Shown: positions 1-4,653, counted from the stretch's first letter. The stretch: DNA of 15,544 nucleotides from Candidatus Falkowiibacteriota bacterium (GCA_017610485.1 JAFCBY010000011.1:1-15544), one strand, 5' to 3'. Made by a program: numbers and translations. Notes: generated by a model from the sequence alone, not told the origin.

Positions 1-453
1 TTTATTAAAAAAATGGTCAAAATCTTTGGACACAACATAGATTTACATTTACGTCTTAAAAGAGACAAATGGCATTACGTTGCGAACTGTGCTAACAAGC
101 CTGCGTTTCGCCTGTTTAACAAATTTCTTGATGTTCCTAGAGGCAAGAAGTCCCACATAATCTTTGTTCCAGAAATAATCAAAAACGCGAATGAAGAAAT
201 AAGGCTTGCGTTCCTTGAAGGAGTCTTTGATACTGAGGGTTGCATAAGGAAAAAAGGTTTGAGGGTAACAAGCGCTTCAAAGCAGTTCAGAGACGATTTG
301 TGCGAACTTCTACTTTCGCTCGGTGAAAAAGGCTGGAAAGACGAGTGGTTGAACAAAAAATACAATAAAAAATACTATGGTTTGCAATATACTATAAGGA
401 ATCTTCCTTTTATTGCGGGAGTGCCAGAGTCTGGTCAATCGGGTCAGGTTTAG
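1..453 (+). CDS. LAGLIDADG homing-endonuclease-like protein, partial at 5' edge and probably truncated
   Basis: The frame is open to the left edge of the window, so the true start is probably upstream; the first in-window ATG is at 13. Around residues 65-78 of the ATG-started form there is an acidic helix motif, LAFLEGVFDTEGCI, matching the second LAGLIDADG helix (FLxGxFDxEG) of two-motif homing endonucleases. Family knowledge says these cut long DNA sites and drive intron, intein or free-standing mobility. The final 13 or so residues are translated from tRNA-Leu sequence, and the stop TAG at 451-453 is the tRNA anticodon. The usual C-terminal strand and helix after KYYGLQY are therefore missing and the protein looks truncated at the tRNA junction. 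The tRNA promoter lies inside the ORF. Whether it is still active, or linked to movement of the downstream cassettes, is unknown. Confidence 0.65.
   Translation, partial: FIKKMVKIFGHNIDLHLRLKRDKWHYVANCANKPAFRLFNKFLDVPRGKKSHIIFVPEIIKNANEEIRLAFLEGVFDTEGCIRKKGLRVTSASKQFRDDLCELLLSLGEKGWKDEWLNKKYNKKYYGLQYTIRNLPFIAGVPESGQSGQV
384..398 (+). promoter_or_regulatory. TATA-like promoter element of tRNA-Leu
   Basis: An A/T-rich element, AATATACTATAAGG, ends about 17-30 nt before the tRNA 5' end, the right distance for an archaeal TATA box driving a tRNA transcript. It lies inside the endonuclease-like reading frame. Confidence 0.45.
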
Positions 454-454
454 G

Positions 455-490
455 GAGCAGATAAGTCTTAACTGATTTTCTGCTGAAAAT
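455..490 (+). other. tRNA-Leu intron (archaeal bulge-helix-bulge type)
   Basis: This segment separates anticodon-loop position 37 (G454) from 38 (A491). Its ends form an AGCAG (456-460)/CTGCT (480-484) helix that would stack under the anticodon stem, leaving short unpaired bulges at both exon-intron junctions, as the archaeal splicing endonuclease requires. Removing it gives a normal 7-nt anticodon loop. Confidence 0.75.
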
Positions 491-508
491 ACCTGATGGC
501 TTAGTGCC

Positions 509-536
509 TACAGGGGTTCGAATCCTCTCTCCCGCA
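509..536 (+). repeat. tRNA-tail repeat, copy 0 (parental tRNA 3' end)
   Basis: The 3' portion of tRNA-Leu (T-arm and acceptor 3' strand). It recurs, same strand, at 1374-1395, 1895-1922, 2476-2503 and partly at 3190-3201. The copy at 2476-2503 matches over 28 nt with one mismatch, and its last 24 nt are identical. tRNA 3' ends are classical archaeal and bacterial integrase attachment sites, so this is read as the anchor attachment site of the array. Confidence 0.8.
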
Positions 537-592
537 TACTATAATTTTAAATCAAAGTCTGAACAACTTACTGTCAGGTGAGAATATGTCCC
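537..592 (+). promoter_or_regulatory. Cassette 1 promoter/leader and orphan gene start
   Basis: After the tRNA tail comes a TATA element (ATAATTTTAAATC, about 540-552), then ACTGTCAGGTGAGAATATG: a Shine-Dalgarno-like AGGTGA and an ATG at 586. The same layout follows the repeats at 1395 and 1922. Only about 20 nt of coding sequence (MSQEATL...) remain before the insertion element begins, so the gene that belonged to this leader has been interrupted and mostly lost. Confidence 0.6.
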
Positions 593-673
593 AAGAGGCT
601 ACTTTAGTGCCGTGCCGAGAGAAACCTACCCGCTTTAGCGGGTAGATGAATCGAGGCAAGTGGTAAGGGGTTG

Positions 674-818
674 TTAAGGGGAAAAACCAGATTTTCCCCT
701 TAATACAGCTATTTCTACAAGTTCGAACAAAAATAGTAACGAGAAAATAGAAGCTATACGGCGCGGCCGCCTTGCGGCGGCACGCGCCTTACCAAATGAT
801 CTATATAGCGGTAGCTGT
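674..818 (+). ncRNA. Structured 5' region of the IS200-like element
   Basis: Between the left hairpin and tnpA the DNA is non-coding but rich in complementary segments. There is a perfect 12-bp stem TTAAGGGGAAAA/TTTTCCCCTTAA (674-685 with 692-703). There is also a very GC-rich stem GGCGCGGCCGCC (760-771) with GGCGGC and CGCGCC (776-781, 783-788) around a TTGC loop and one bulged A. A long-range pair TACAGCTA/TAGCTGTA (about 704-711 with 811-818) encloses the second stem. IS200 leaders are known to fold to block read-through transcription and translation of tnpA; a similar role is inferred here. A separate small RNA is possible but unproven. Confidence 0.5.
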
Positions 819-854
819 AGAAAAAGGTTTCTGTTTCTCGGGAGATGGAACAAA

Positions 855-1328
855 ATGGATGTAAAAGTTAAACTCGCAAGGTACAATCACTGTATAGGTG
901 AATCAAACCTGCACTTGCAGTTCACGCCAAAATATAGGAAGCGCATCTTTGAGGACAAAGATGTTCGAGCAGAATGTGAAAAACAGTTTCAAGAGATTGC
1001 TGCAAGGCTCAACGTGCAGTTAGCCGGAATAGGTTTTGGCCCAGACCACGCTCACGCGTTCGTAACAGACTGGAAAAACTACGGCATAGCCCAACTTGCT
1101 CAAAGATTCAAAGGAGCAAGCGCAAGAGTCGTCAGGCAAAAATATCCAGTCAGACTAATAGTCAAAGGGCTATACGGCGACAGCATGTGGAGCGACGGAT
1201 ACTTCCACAGAACAGTCGGAGCAGTAACAACAGAAACCATGAAAAAATACGTTACAGAAAGCCAGAAAAAACACCGGACACCAAAAAAACCAGTTCAAAA
1301 ACAAACAACACTGCTAAACTGCAACTGA
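855..1328 (+). CDS. tnpA: IS200/IS605-family Y1 transposase TnpA
   Basis: A 157-aa HUH single-strand transposase that nicks and rejoins the hairpin ends of its element through a 5'-phosphotyrosine. Visible hallmarks are HLQFTPKYRKRIF near residues 20-32, the HUH metal-binding triad as DHAHAF (H65, H67), the SDGYFHRTVG strand near 113-122, and the catalytic tyrosine in MKKYVTESQKK (Y132). Length is within the family's usual 130-160 aa. ATG 855 is preceded by a GGGAG purine tract about 10 nt upstream. The tail after residue 140 is Lys-rich. No tnpB accompanies it. The coding sequence looks intact, so the element could still be active. Confidence 0.9.
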   Translation: MDVKVKLARYNHCIGESNLHLQFTPKYRKRIFEDKDVRAECEKQFQEIAARLNVQLAGIGFGPDHAHAFVTDWKNYGIAQLAQRFKGASARVVRQKYPVRLIVKGLYGDSMWSDGYFHRTVGAVTTETMKKYVTESQKKHRTPKKPVQKQTTLLNCN

Positions 1329-1373
1329 TTTAGGCCCTCGGACGCCTGCCCCTTCAGGGGCAGGTAGTTCACA

Positions 1374-1395
1374 GATTCGAATCCTCCCTCCCGCA
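1374..1395 (+). repeat. tRNA-tail repeat, copy 1
   Basis: It matches TTCGAATCC plus the acceptor strand CTCCCGCA of tRNA-Leu, with one T-to-C change in the T-stem. The 5' half of the T-stem is lost where the insertion sequence abuts it. No D-arm or anticodon arm lies upstream, so it is a tRNA fragment, not a gene. It separates cassette 1 from the hicBA cassette. Confidence 0.8.
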
Positions 1396-1440
1396 AACGA
1401 TAAATTTAAATCAAAGCCGTTGCAATATATTGTCAGGTGA
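1396..1440 (+). promoter_or_regulatory. Promoter/leader of the hicBA cassette
   Basis: The first 23 nt after the tRNA tail (1396-1418, containing TATA core ATAAATTTAAATC) are identical to 1923-1945 in the next cassette. The leader ends in TGTCAGGTGA, a Shine-Dalgarno-like AGGTGA five nt before the hicB ATG at 1446. The shared leader implies common origin of the cassettes although their proteins are unrelated. Confidence 0.7.
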
Positions 1441-1445
1441 ATTTA

Positions 1446-1655
1446 ATGGAAAAAAAGTCTTTTACTGTTGTTATTGAAAAGGATAAAGAGGGTTGGCTTG
1501 TTGCTGACGTTCCCGAACTGCAGGGCTGCCATACCCAGGCAAAGTCAATGGATGAACTGATTAAGAGAGTTAAAGAAGTAATTGAACTCTGCTCGGAAGA
1601 GCAGGCAGAAAAACCTTCCAACCAATTTGTGGGTATTCAGATGGTTGAGGTGTAA
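1446..1655 (+). CDS. hicB: HicB-family antitoxin
   Basis: A 69-aa protein with the compact HicB fold signature: FTVVIEKDKEGWLVADVPELQGCHTQAKSM...ELIKRVKEVIEL. The GWLVADVPELQGC stretch (about residues 16-28) is diagnostic. Short HicB proteins like this lack the C-terminal DNA-binding domain, so repression of the operon by this protein is uncertain. Start chosen: ATG 1446, because AGGTGA lies 5 nt upstream; an in-frame GTG at 1437 overlaps that site and is unlikely. It precedes hicA by 3 nt, the antitoxin-first order common in archaea. Its role is to bind and neutralise the HicA RNase. Confidence 0.88.
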   Translation: MEKKSFTVVIEKDKEGWLVADVPELQGCHTQAKSMDELIKRVKEVIELCSEEQAEKPSNQFVGIQMVEV

Positions 1656-1658
1656 TGC

Positions 1659-1883
1659 TTGCCAAAGCAAGTTACTCCCAAAAAGCTACTTGCTGTTCTG
1701 GACAAGCTTGGTTTCAAAAGAACTCGCATTACTGGAAGCCATCACCGCTTTGCCCATTCTGATGGAAGAAAAACAAGTGTGCCAATTCATGGAAACGAAT
1801 CGATTGGACCAGGCTTGCTGAATAAAATCATTAAGCAGGACCTGAAAATGGACAAAAAGGAACTCTTAAAGCTTCTCGAATAA
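1659..1883 (+). CDS. hicA: HicA-family mRNA-interferase toxin
   Basis: A 74-aa dsRBD-like toxin of normal length. It has KKLLAVLDKLGFKRTRITGSHHRF, with the catalytic histidine context GSHHRF near residues 26-31, followed by the GRKTSVPIHGNESIGPGLLNKIIKQ segment typical of HicA. Family knowledge: HicA cleaves mRNA and is held inactive by HicB. The start is a TTG at 1659, supported by GAGGTG ending 5 nt upstream and by the conserved length; no in-frame ATG exists nearby. The gene appears intact. Confidence 0.88.
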   Translation: MPKQVTPKKLLAVLDKLGFKRTRITGSHHRFAHSDGRKTSVPIHGNESIGPGLLNKIIKQDLKMDKKELLKLLE

Positions 1884-1894
1884 TCGGTTTTGTG

Positions 1895-1922
1895 TACGGT
1901 GTTCGAATCCTCCCTCCCTGCA
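1895..1922 (+). repeat. tRNA-tail repeat, copy 2
   Basis: It reads TACGGTGTTCGAATCC followed by TCCCTCCCTGCA. It shares the C change of copy 1 in the T-stem and has an extra T in the acceptor strand (CCCTGCA for CCCGCA). It separates the hicBA cassette from the relBE cassette and lies 11 nt beyond the hicA stop. Confidence 0.8.
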
Positions 1923-1965
1923 AACGATAAATTTAAATCAAAGCCAGTACAATATATATTAGGTG
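1923..1965 (+). promoter_or_regulatory. Promoter/leader of the relBE cassette
   Basis: It repeats the 23-nt block of 1396-1418 exactly (1923-1945), including the TATA core ATAAATTTAAATC. It then continues with a diverged but alignable leader ending in TTAGGTGAATGA just before the ATG at 1971. It serves as promoter and Shine-Dalgarno for the antitoxin. Confidence 0.7.
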
Positions 1966-1970
1966 AATGA

Positions 1971-2171
1971 ATGACACAAAGCGTTACTCTGGAGATGGTT
2001 TACGACAAGCTTAACCGCTTGGAGGACAAGGTTTCAAGCCTTGAAAAGAGGCTTGTGCCAGAAGTGAAAATAAGTCAAAAGGAAGCATCCGAACTTGAGA
2101 AAATAAGGCAAGAGATTAGACAAGGGGAAAACATTTCAGAAAAGGAGCTCTTTTCTATTCTCTCAAAGTGA
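1971..2171 (+). CDS. RelB-like antitoxin (archaeal coiled-coil type)
   Basis: A 66-aa acidic protein: VTLEMVYDKLNRLEDKVSSLEKRLVPEVKISQKEASELEKIRQEIRQGENISEKEL. It has an N-terminal heptad-rich coiled coil (about residues 5-30), a short PEVKIS linker, and a C-terminal amphipathic segment. This architecture is common in archaea directly upstream of RelE/ParE-fold toxins, and such a toxin lies 6 nt downstream, so assignment as the cognate antitoxin is strong by context. AGGTGA lies 4 nt before the ATG. Confidence 0.75.
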   Translation: MTQSVTLEMVYDKLNRLEDKVSSLEKRLVPEVKISQKEASELEKIRQEIRQGENISEKELFSILSK

Positions 2172-2177
2172 TTAGAT

Positions 2178-2473
2178 GTGGCATTTGAATTAAAGCCATC
2201 GAAGAGAATAAGAAAGCAAATTGAAAAACTTGAACGCAAAAGCAAATTGAAAAACTTGAACGCAAAAGCAAATTGAATCTTCTTGACCTGTTTCTAAAAC
2301 TGAAAGAAAACCCTGTTCCTGTTGAAGAATTCAACGTTGTCAAGCTAAGCGGTAGCAAAAACACTTACCGCATTCGCGTACAGAAAATCAGGGTAATCTA
2401 CGATGTTTACTGGAAAGAGAAAAGGGTAGAAATCTTAAAAGTTGACAGAAGGAAAGCCAGGGCATACAAATAA
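2178..2473 (+). pseudogene. relE: RelE-family toxin disrupted by a 26-bp tandem duplication
   Basis: Reading from GTG 2178 gives VAFELKPSKRIRKQIEKLERKSKL and then runs into TGA at 2274-2276. From 2273 another frame continues as NLLDLFLKLKENPVPVEEFNVV...YRIRVQKIRVIYDVYW..KRVEILKVDRRKARAYK, the C-terminal two thirds of a RelE/ParE fold with its basic catalytic-side residues. The cause is visible: 2215-2240 and 2241-2266 are perfect 26-nt copies, and a third partial copy begins at 2267. Removing one copy joins the two parts in frame into about 89 codons, the usual size. AAGTGA at 2166-2171 is a plausible Shine-Dalgarno for GTG 2178. As assembled the toxin is off. A downstream TTG at 2273 could in principle start a truncated product. 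Confidence 0.85.
2215..2277 (+). repeat. 26-bp perfect tandem duplication inside relE
   Basis: Unit 2215-2240 is repeated exactly at 2241-2266, followed by an 11-nt third partial unit (2267-2277). Because 26 is not a multiple of 3, gain or loss of one unit toggles the toxin reading frame. Confidence 0.95.
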
Positions 2474-2475
2474 GT

Positions 2476-2503
2476 TACGGGGGTTCGAATCCTCTCTCCC
2501 GCA
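2476..2503 (+). repeat. tRNA-tail repeat, copy 3
   Basis: The best-preserved duplicate of the tRNA-Leu 3' end: 27 of 28 nt match 509-536 and the last 24 nt are identical. It begins 3 nt after the relE stop and separates the relBE cassette from the vapBC cassette. Confidence 0.85.
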
Positions 2504-2562
2504 AACCACCGACTGCCTACAAAAAGAAAGTCTTACTTTTAATGTATCCATGCCTTTATAGT

Positions 2563-2601
2563 AAGATTTAAATATTGTTTGTTTCTTTATTTGTTTGGTG
2601 A
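2563..2601 (+). promoter_or_regulatory. Promoter and RBS of the vapBC cassette
   Basis: TATA box GATTTAAATATTG (about 2568-2580), then TTTGGTGA, a Shine-Dalgarno-like site ending about 6 nt before ATG 2608. The segment 2504-2562 is unrelated to the leaders of the other cassettes, so this cassette has its own promoter. Confidence 0.55.
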
Positions 2602-2607
2602 ATTGTT

Positions 2608-2820
2608 ATGCAAACTGTAATCTTGTCTGAAAAATTCCAAATAGTTATTCCAAAAAAGACTAGGGACGATCTTGGATTGAAAGCAGGCCAGAAGCTTGTC
2701 TTGATTGAAAAGGGAAACAGCATTGAAGTTGTAAAAATAGGAAACATTAAATCTGCTGTTGGAATAGCAAAAGGCGTTTCTGCTAAGGGTCTGAGGGATG
2801 AAAGTGAACGTTTTAGTTGA
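2608..2820 (+). CDS. vapB: AbrB/MazE-type antitoxin (VapB-like)
   Basis: A 70-aa protein with a swapped-hairpin SpoVT-AbrB DNA-binding domain at the N-terminus: VILSEKFQIVIPKKTRDDLGLKAGQKLVLIEKGNSIEVV (residues 4-42), with the characteristic IVIPKxxRxxLGLKxGQ core. The C-terminal tail (43-70) is the expected toxin-binding segment. Its reading frame overlaps the start of the PIN toxin by 23 nt, showing translational coupling. It probably neutralises the toxin and represses the shared promoter. Confidence 0.88.
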   Translation: MQTVILSEKFQIVIPKKTRDDLGLKAGQKLVLIEKGNSIEVVKIGNIKSAVGIAKGVSAKGLRDESERFS

Positions 2821-3181
2821 CAGCAGCCTTTGGATTGAGTACTTTTCCAAGGGCCCAAAAACTAATAGGATTGCAAAAATAATTCAAACTGCGGACAAGG
2901 AAAGATACAGGACTCCTTCCATAGTCCTCTTTGAAGTTTACAAAAAAATAAAAAAAGACCTAAACGAGCAGAGCGCAAACCAAGCCATAGCATATATAGT
3001 GGATTTAACTGAAATTATTGGATTGGATGAAAGAATTGCAGTCCACGCTGCAGAAATAAGCATTGAAACAGGCTTGTCTTTGGCTGACGCAATCATTAAA
3101 GCCACTGCAGAGCTAACCAACTCGGAATTAAAAACAATGGACAAGCATTTCAAAGGTCTAAAAGACGCGGAAGTAATTTAA
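2798..3181 (+). CDS. vapC: VapC PIN-domain ribonuclease toxin
   Basis: A 127-aa PIN domain with the four acidic positions visible: D8 (VLVDSSLWIEYF), E46 (LFEVYKK), D97 (GLSLADAIIKATAE) and D115 (KTMDKHF). VapC toxins use these to bind Mg2+ and cleave tRNA or rRNA. Start: ATG 2798 is adjacent to GAGGG; GTG 2804 would give a better-spaced site and also fits the family N-terminus. No disruption is seen, so this toxin should be functional, unlike the neighbouring relE. Confidence 0.9.
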   Translation: MKVNVLVDSSLWIEYFSKGPKTNRIAKIIQTADKERYRTPSIVLFEVYKKIKKDLNEQSANQAIAYIVDLTEIIGLDERIAVHAAEISIETGLSLADAIIKATAELTNSELKTMDKHFKGLKDAEVI

Positions 3182-3189
3182 TGAAAGTT

Positions 3190-3201
3190 TCCCTCCCTGC
3201 A
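3190..3201 (+). repeat. tRNA-tail repeat, copy 4 (degraded right boundary)
   Basis: TCCCTCCCTGCA matches the last 12 nt of copy 2, including its extra T, but the TTCGAAT T-loop is gone. It starts 9 nt after the vapC stop and marks the point where ordinary backbone genes resume. The match is short and partly low-complexity, so support comes mainly from position and orientation. Confidence 0.5.
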
Positions 3202-3209
3202 TTCTCCAA

Positions 3210-3761
3210 TCAGCCCTCAAATTCCACAGGCGTCCCAATCTCTATCCCATTCTCTTCCGCAAACCCTGCGTTTGCTTCCACGACGTAGAGTGCGGCCGCG
3301 CTGGGGGTGTAGGAGATGCATCTTTCGGTTGTGCATGGCACAGCGGTCTCAATATGCACAACTTTCTTGCTGCTGTCAAGCCAAATTATGTCCAAGGGGA
3401 TTAGCGTATTCTTCATCCAAAAGCCGTAAACTGCCTCTGTTTCAAAGACAAACAGCATGCCCTCACCTGCTCCCAACTGCTCCCTGTACATCAGGCCCTG
3501 CCTCCTTTTCTCAGGGGTTTCGGCAAGTTCTGCGTTAATACAGGTGTTTGGAAAGCAGACCTGGATTGGTTCTGGCTCAAGCCCTGCTCTCTGCGTGCTG
3601 TTCGGACTTGGTTCCTGGGCATTGTCTAAGTTTTGTTCCGGCTCAAGGTCCTGCCCTTGCAAAAAGTTTTCTGTAGGCATTGTTGCCGTCTGCGCTGCCA
3701 GAAGCAGAATTCCAAGCACCACTGCAAAAAGCGCGGTGCTCAGCAAAACAAACTTGTCCAT
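3210..3761 (-). CDS. DUF192 family exported or membrane-anchored protein
   Basis: A 183-aa protein with an N-terminal hydrophobic segment (residues 5-27) that is a signal peptide or anchor, a low-complexity acidic linker (about 28-62), then a DUF192 domain from about 66 to 183. Diagnostic motifs are AELAETPEKRRQGLMYRE (about residues 77-94), GMLFVFE, FWMKNTLIPLDIIWLD and the C-terminal EENGIEIGTPVEF. Four cysteines, two in CFPNTC and two in PCTTERC, suggest disulfides outside the cell. The biochemical role of DUF192 is not established. It starts 18 nt downstream of the mechanosensitive-channel gene on the same strand and is probably cotranscribed. Confidence 0.88.
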   Translation of the reverse strand: MDKFVLLSTALFAVVLGILLLAAQTATMPTENFLQGQDLEPEQNLDNAQEPSPNSTQRAGLEPEPIQVCFPNTCINAELAETPEKRRQGLMYREQLGAGEGMLFVFETEAVYGFWMKNTLIPLDIIWLDSSKKVVHIETAVPCTTERCISYTPSAAALYVVEANAGFAEENGIEIGTPVEFEG

Positions 3762-3779
3762 AAATATAATCGCAGGCAG

Positions 3780-4394
3780 CTACTTTTTCTTTCCTGGCAC
3801 AACCTTTTTTGCCCTCTTGCTGAGCTTGGTAAAGAGCCTCTCCCTTTCCTTCTTTCTTGGGAGGAGAACCCAGCCTGACTTGTCAATCTTGGCGTTTGGA
3901 ATAATCTGCATGCAGCCGTTGTCAAGCTGCATTCTGGTTTTTCTCAAACCAACTTCGACAATCTTTCCCTCTGTGCCCACTGTCTTTATCCTGTCCCCCA
4001 AATCAAAGTGCTTGTCCTGCAGCAAGAGAACGCCGCCCACGACGTCTGCCAAACTGTCTTTTACAGCGAGTGCAATTGCCAGGCCTGCGAGCGTTCCGCC
4101 CGCTATCAATGCGGCAAAGATTTCTTCCTGGCCAAGCTGGCCAACAAGCCAAATCAGGACAAAGAACCAGGAAACCCAGCCAATTCCCCTGTAGGCAAGG
4201 TACTCCAAATCAGGGTTAAAGTCAACCCTGTCAAAGAACCTTTTTGCAATTCGCTGAACTATGTTAATGGCAATGTAGGCAACCAAGAGGCTCACGCCGA
4301 CAAACAGAAGGGTTGGCAAAGCGCCCGCCACAGAGGCGTAGATCTTTTCCAGGCCTGCGGTCACTGCTGTAAAGGGATCTAGTTCTAAAGCCAT
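3780..4394 (-). CDS. Small-conductance mechanosensitive channel (MscS family)
   Basis: A 204-aa membrane protein. Hydrophobic segments lie near residues 25-45, 70-90 and 95-125. The pore-lining helix and start of the beta domain are clear: AALIAGGTLAGLAIALAVKDSLADVVGGVLLLQDKHFDLGDRI, then VEVGLRKTRMQLDNG..IIPNAKI. It ends in a Lys/Arg-rich tail without the large C-terminal cage, so it is shorter than E. coli MscS (286 aa). The function inferred from family is release of ions and solutes on osmotic downshock. Start ATG 4394 is preferred to TTG 4397 because a TATA box is centred about 33 nt upstream. Confidence 0.9.
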   Translation of the reverse strand: MALELDPFTAVTAGLEKIYASVAGALPTLLFVGVSLLVAYIAINIVQRIAKRFFDRVDFNPDLEYLAYRGIGWVSWFFVLIWLVGQLGQEEIFAALIAGGTLAGLAIALAVKDSLADVVGGVLLLQDKHFDLGDRIKTVGTEGKIVEVGLRKTRMQLDNGCMQIIPNAKIDKSGWVLLPRKKERERLFTKLSKRAKKVVPGKKK

Positions 4395-4421
4395 CAAACC
4401 ACACTATTATTAGCGCAATTT

Positions 4422-4433
4422 GGTTTAAATATC
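4422..4433. promoter_or_regulatory. Shared bidirectional TATA box
   Basis: GGTTTAAATATC lies midway between two divergent genes: its TTTAAATA core is about 30 nt from ATG 4454 on the plus strand and about 30 nt from ATG 4394 on the minus strand. No other TATA-like element is evident in the 59-bp gap, so one near-palindromic box probably serves both leaderless genes. Confidence 0.6.
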
Positions 4434-4453
4434 TTTTCAAGCACTCTTCATAG

Positions 4454-4645
4454 ATGGAATGCAGAAAGGAAACCAATCTGGAGAACTGCACTTGCACTTA
4501 TCCCGGCTGTTCCAGGAAGGGCGTCTGCTGCGAGTGCGTGGCACACCACAGGCAGGCCGGAGAAATTCCGGGCTGCTTTTTCAGCAAGGAAGTGGAAGCC
4601 AGCTTTGACAGGGGCGTTGAAAGGTTTGTGCAGGACAACGAGTAG
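4454..4645 (+). CDS. Small Cys-rich DUF6485-like protein
   Basis: A 63-aa protein dense in potential metal ligands: C3, C12, C14, C19, C25, C26, C28, H31, H32 and C41, in the pattern NCTCTYPGCSRKGVCCECVAHHR...PGCFF. This matches the small DUF6485 family found across bacteria and archaea, whose function is unknown; a zinc or iron-sulfur site is likely from the ligand count. The promoter is the shared TATA box at 4422-4433. The next gene starts 8 nt after its stop. Confidence 0.8.
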   Translation: MECRKETNLENCTCTYPGCSRKGVCCECVAHHRQAGEIPGCFFSKEVEASFDRGVERFVQDNE

Positions 4646-4653
4646 TTTTTCTT

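Larger units (their letters stand above)
415..536 (+). tRNA. tRNA-Leu(UAG) with a 37/38 intron
   Basis: The acceptor strand GCGGGAG (415-421) pairs with CTCCCGC (529-535), discriminator A536. The anticodon stem is TCAGG (444-448)/CCTGA (492-496). The T-arm is AGGGG-TTCGAAT-CCTCT (512-528). A long class II variable arm with a GGC/GCC stem (497-511) indicates Leu or Ser, and the loop reads TT-TAG-G...A, giving anticodon UAG and hence leucine (CUA codons). The loop is interrupted after position 37 by about 36 nt (455-490) containing an AGCAG/CTGCT helix, consistent with an archaeal intron removed by the splicing endonuclease; exact splice points may shift by 1-2 nt. The D-stem is weak. The 3' end of this gene is the parent of the repeats that bound the downstream cassettes. 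CCA is not encoded. Confidence 0.88.
612..1372 (+). mobile_element. IS200/IS605-family insertion sequence (tnpA only)
   Basis: A Y1-transposase gene (855-1328) lies between two subterminal perfect 8-bp hairpins with 4-nt loops: CTACCCGC-TTTA-GCGGGTAG (626-645) on the left and CCTGCCCC-TTCA-GGGGCAGG (1345-1364) on the right. Paired imperfect-palindrome ends without terminal inverted repeats or target duplication are the hallmark of this family, which moves as single-stranded DNA. The total of about 750 bp fits tnpA-only IS200 elements. The right cleavage site is plausibly after TTCAC (1368-1372); the left end lies between about 600 and 620 and cannot be fixed by eye. Right after the right end comes tRNA-tail copy 1, so the element fills almost all of cassette 1. 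Confidence 0.75.

Noticed and set aside
674..886. Minus-strand ORF overlapping the IS leader
   Set aside because: It crosses the hairpin-rich leader and the start of tnpA; no promoter or family resemblance.
1330..1395. Additional tRNA genes ending at 1395, 1922 and 2503
   Set aside because: Only the T-arm and 3' acceptor strand are present; no matching 5' acceptor strand, D-arm or anticodon arm upstream.
2273..2473. Separate 66-aa gene starting at TTG 2273
   Set aside because: It is the C-terminal part of RelE displaced by the 26-bp duplication; no ribosome site specific to it.
509..3201. CRISPR array made of the recurring tRNA-tail sequence
   Set aside because: Spacing is 500-860 bp and the intervals contain full genes; no short regular spacers.
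3457..4194. Long plus-strand ORF (245 codons)
   Set aside because: Antisense to the DUF192 and MscS-family genes, both with clear family motifs; composition is that of a shadow frame.
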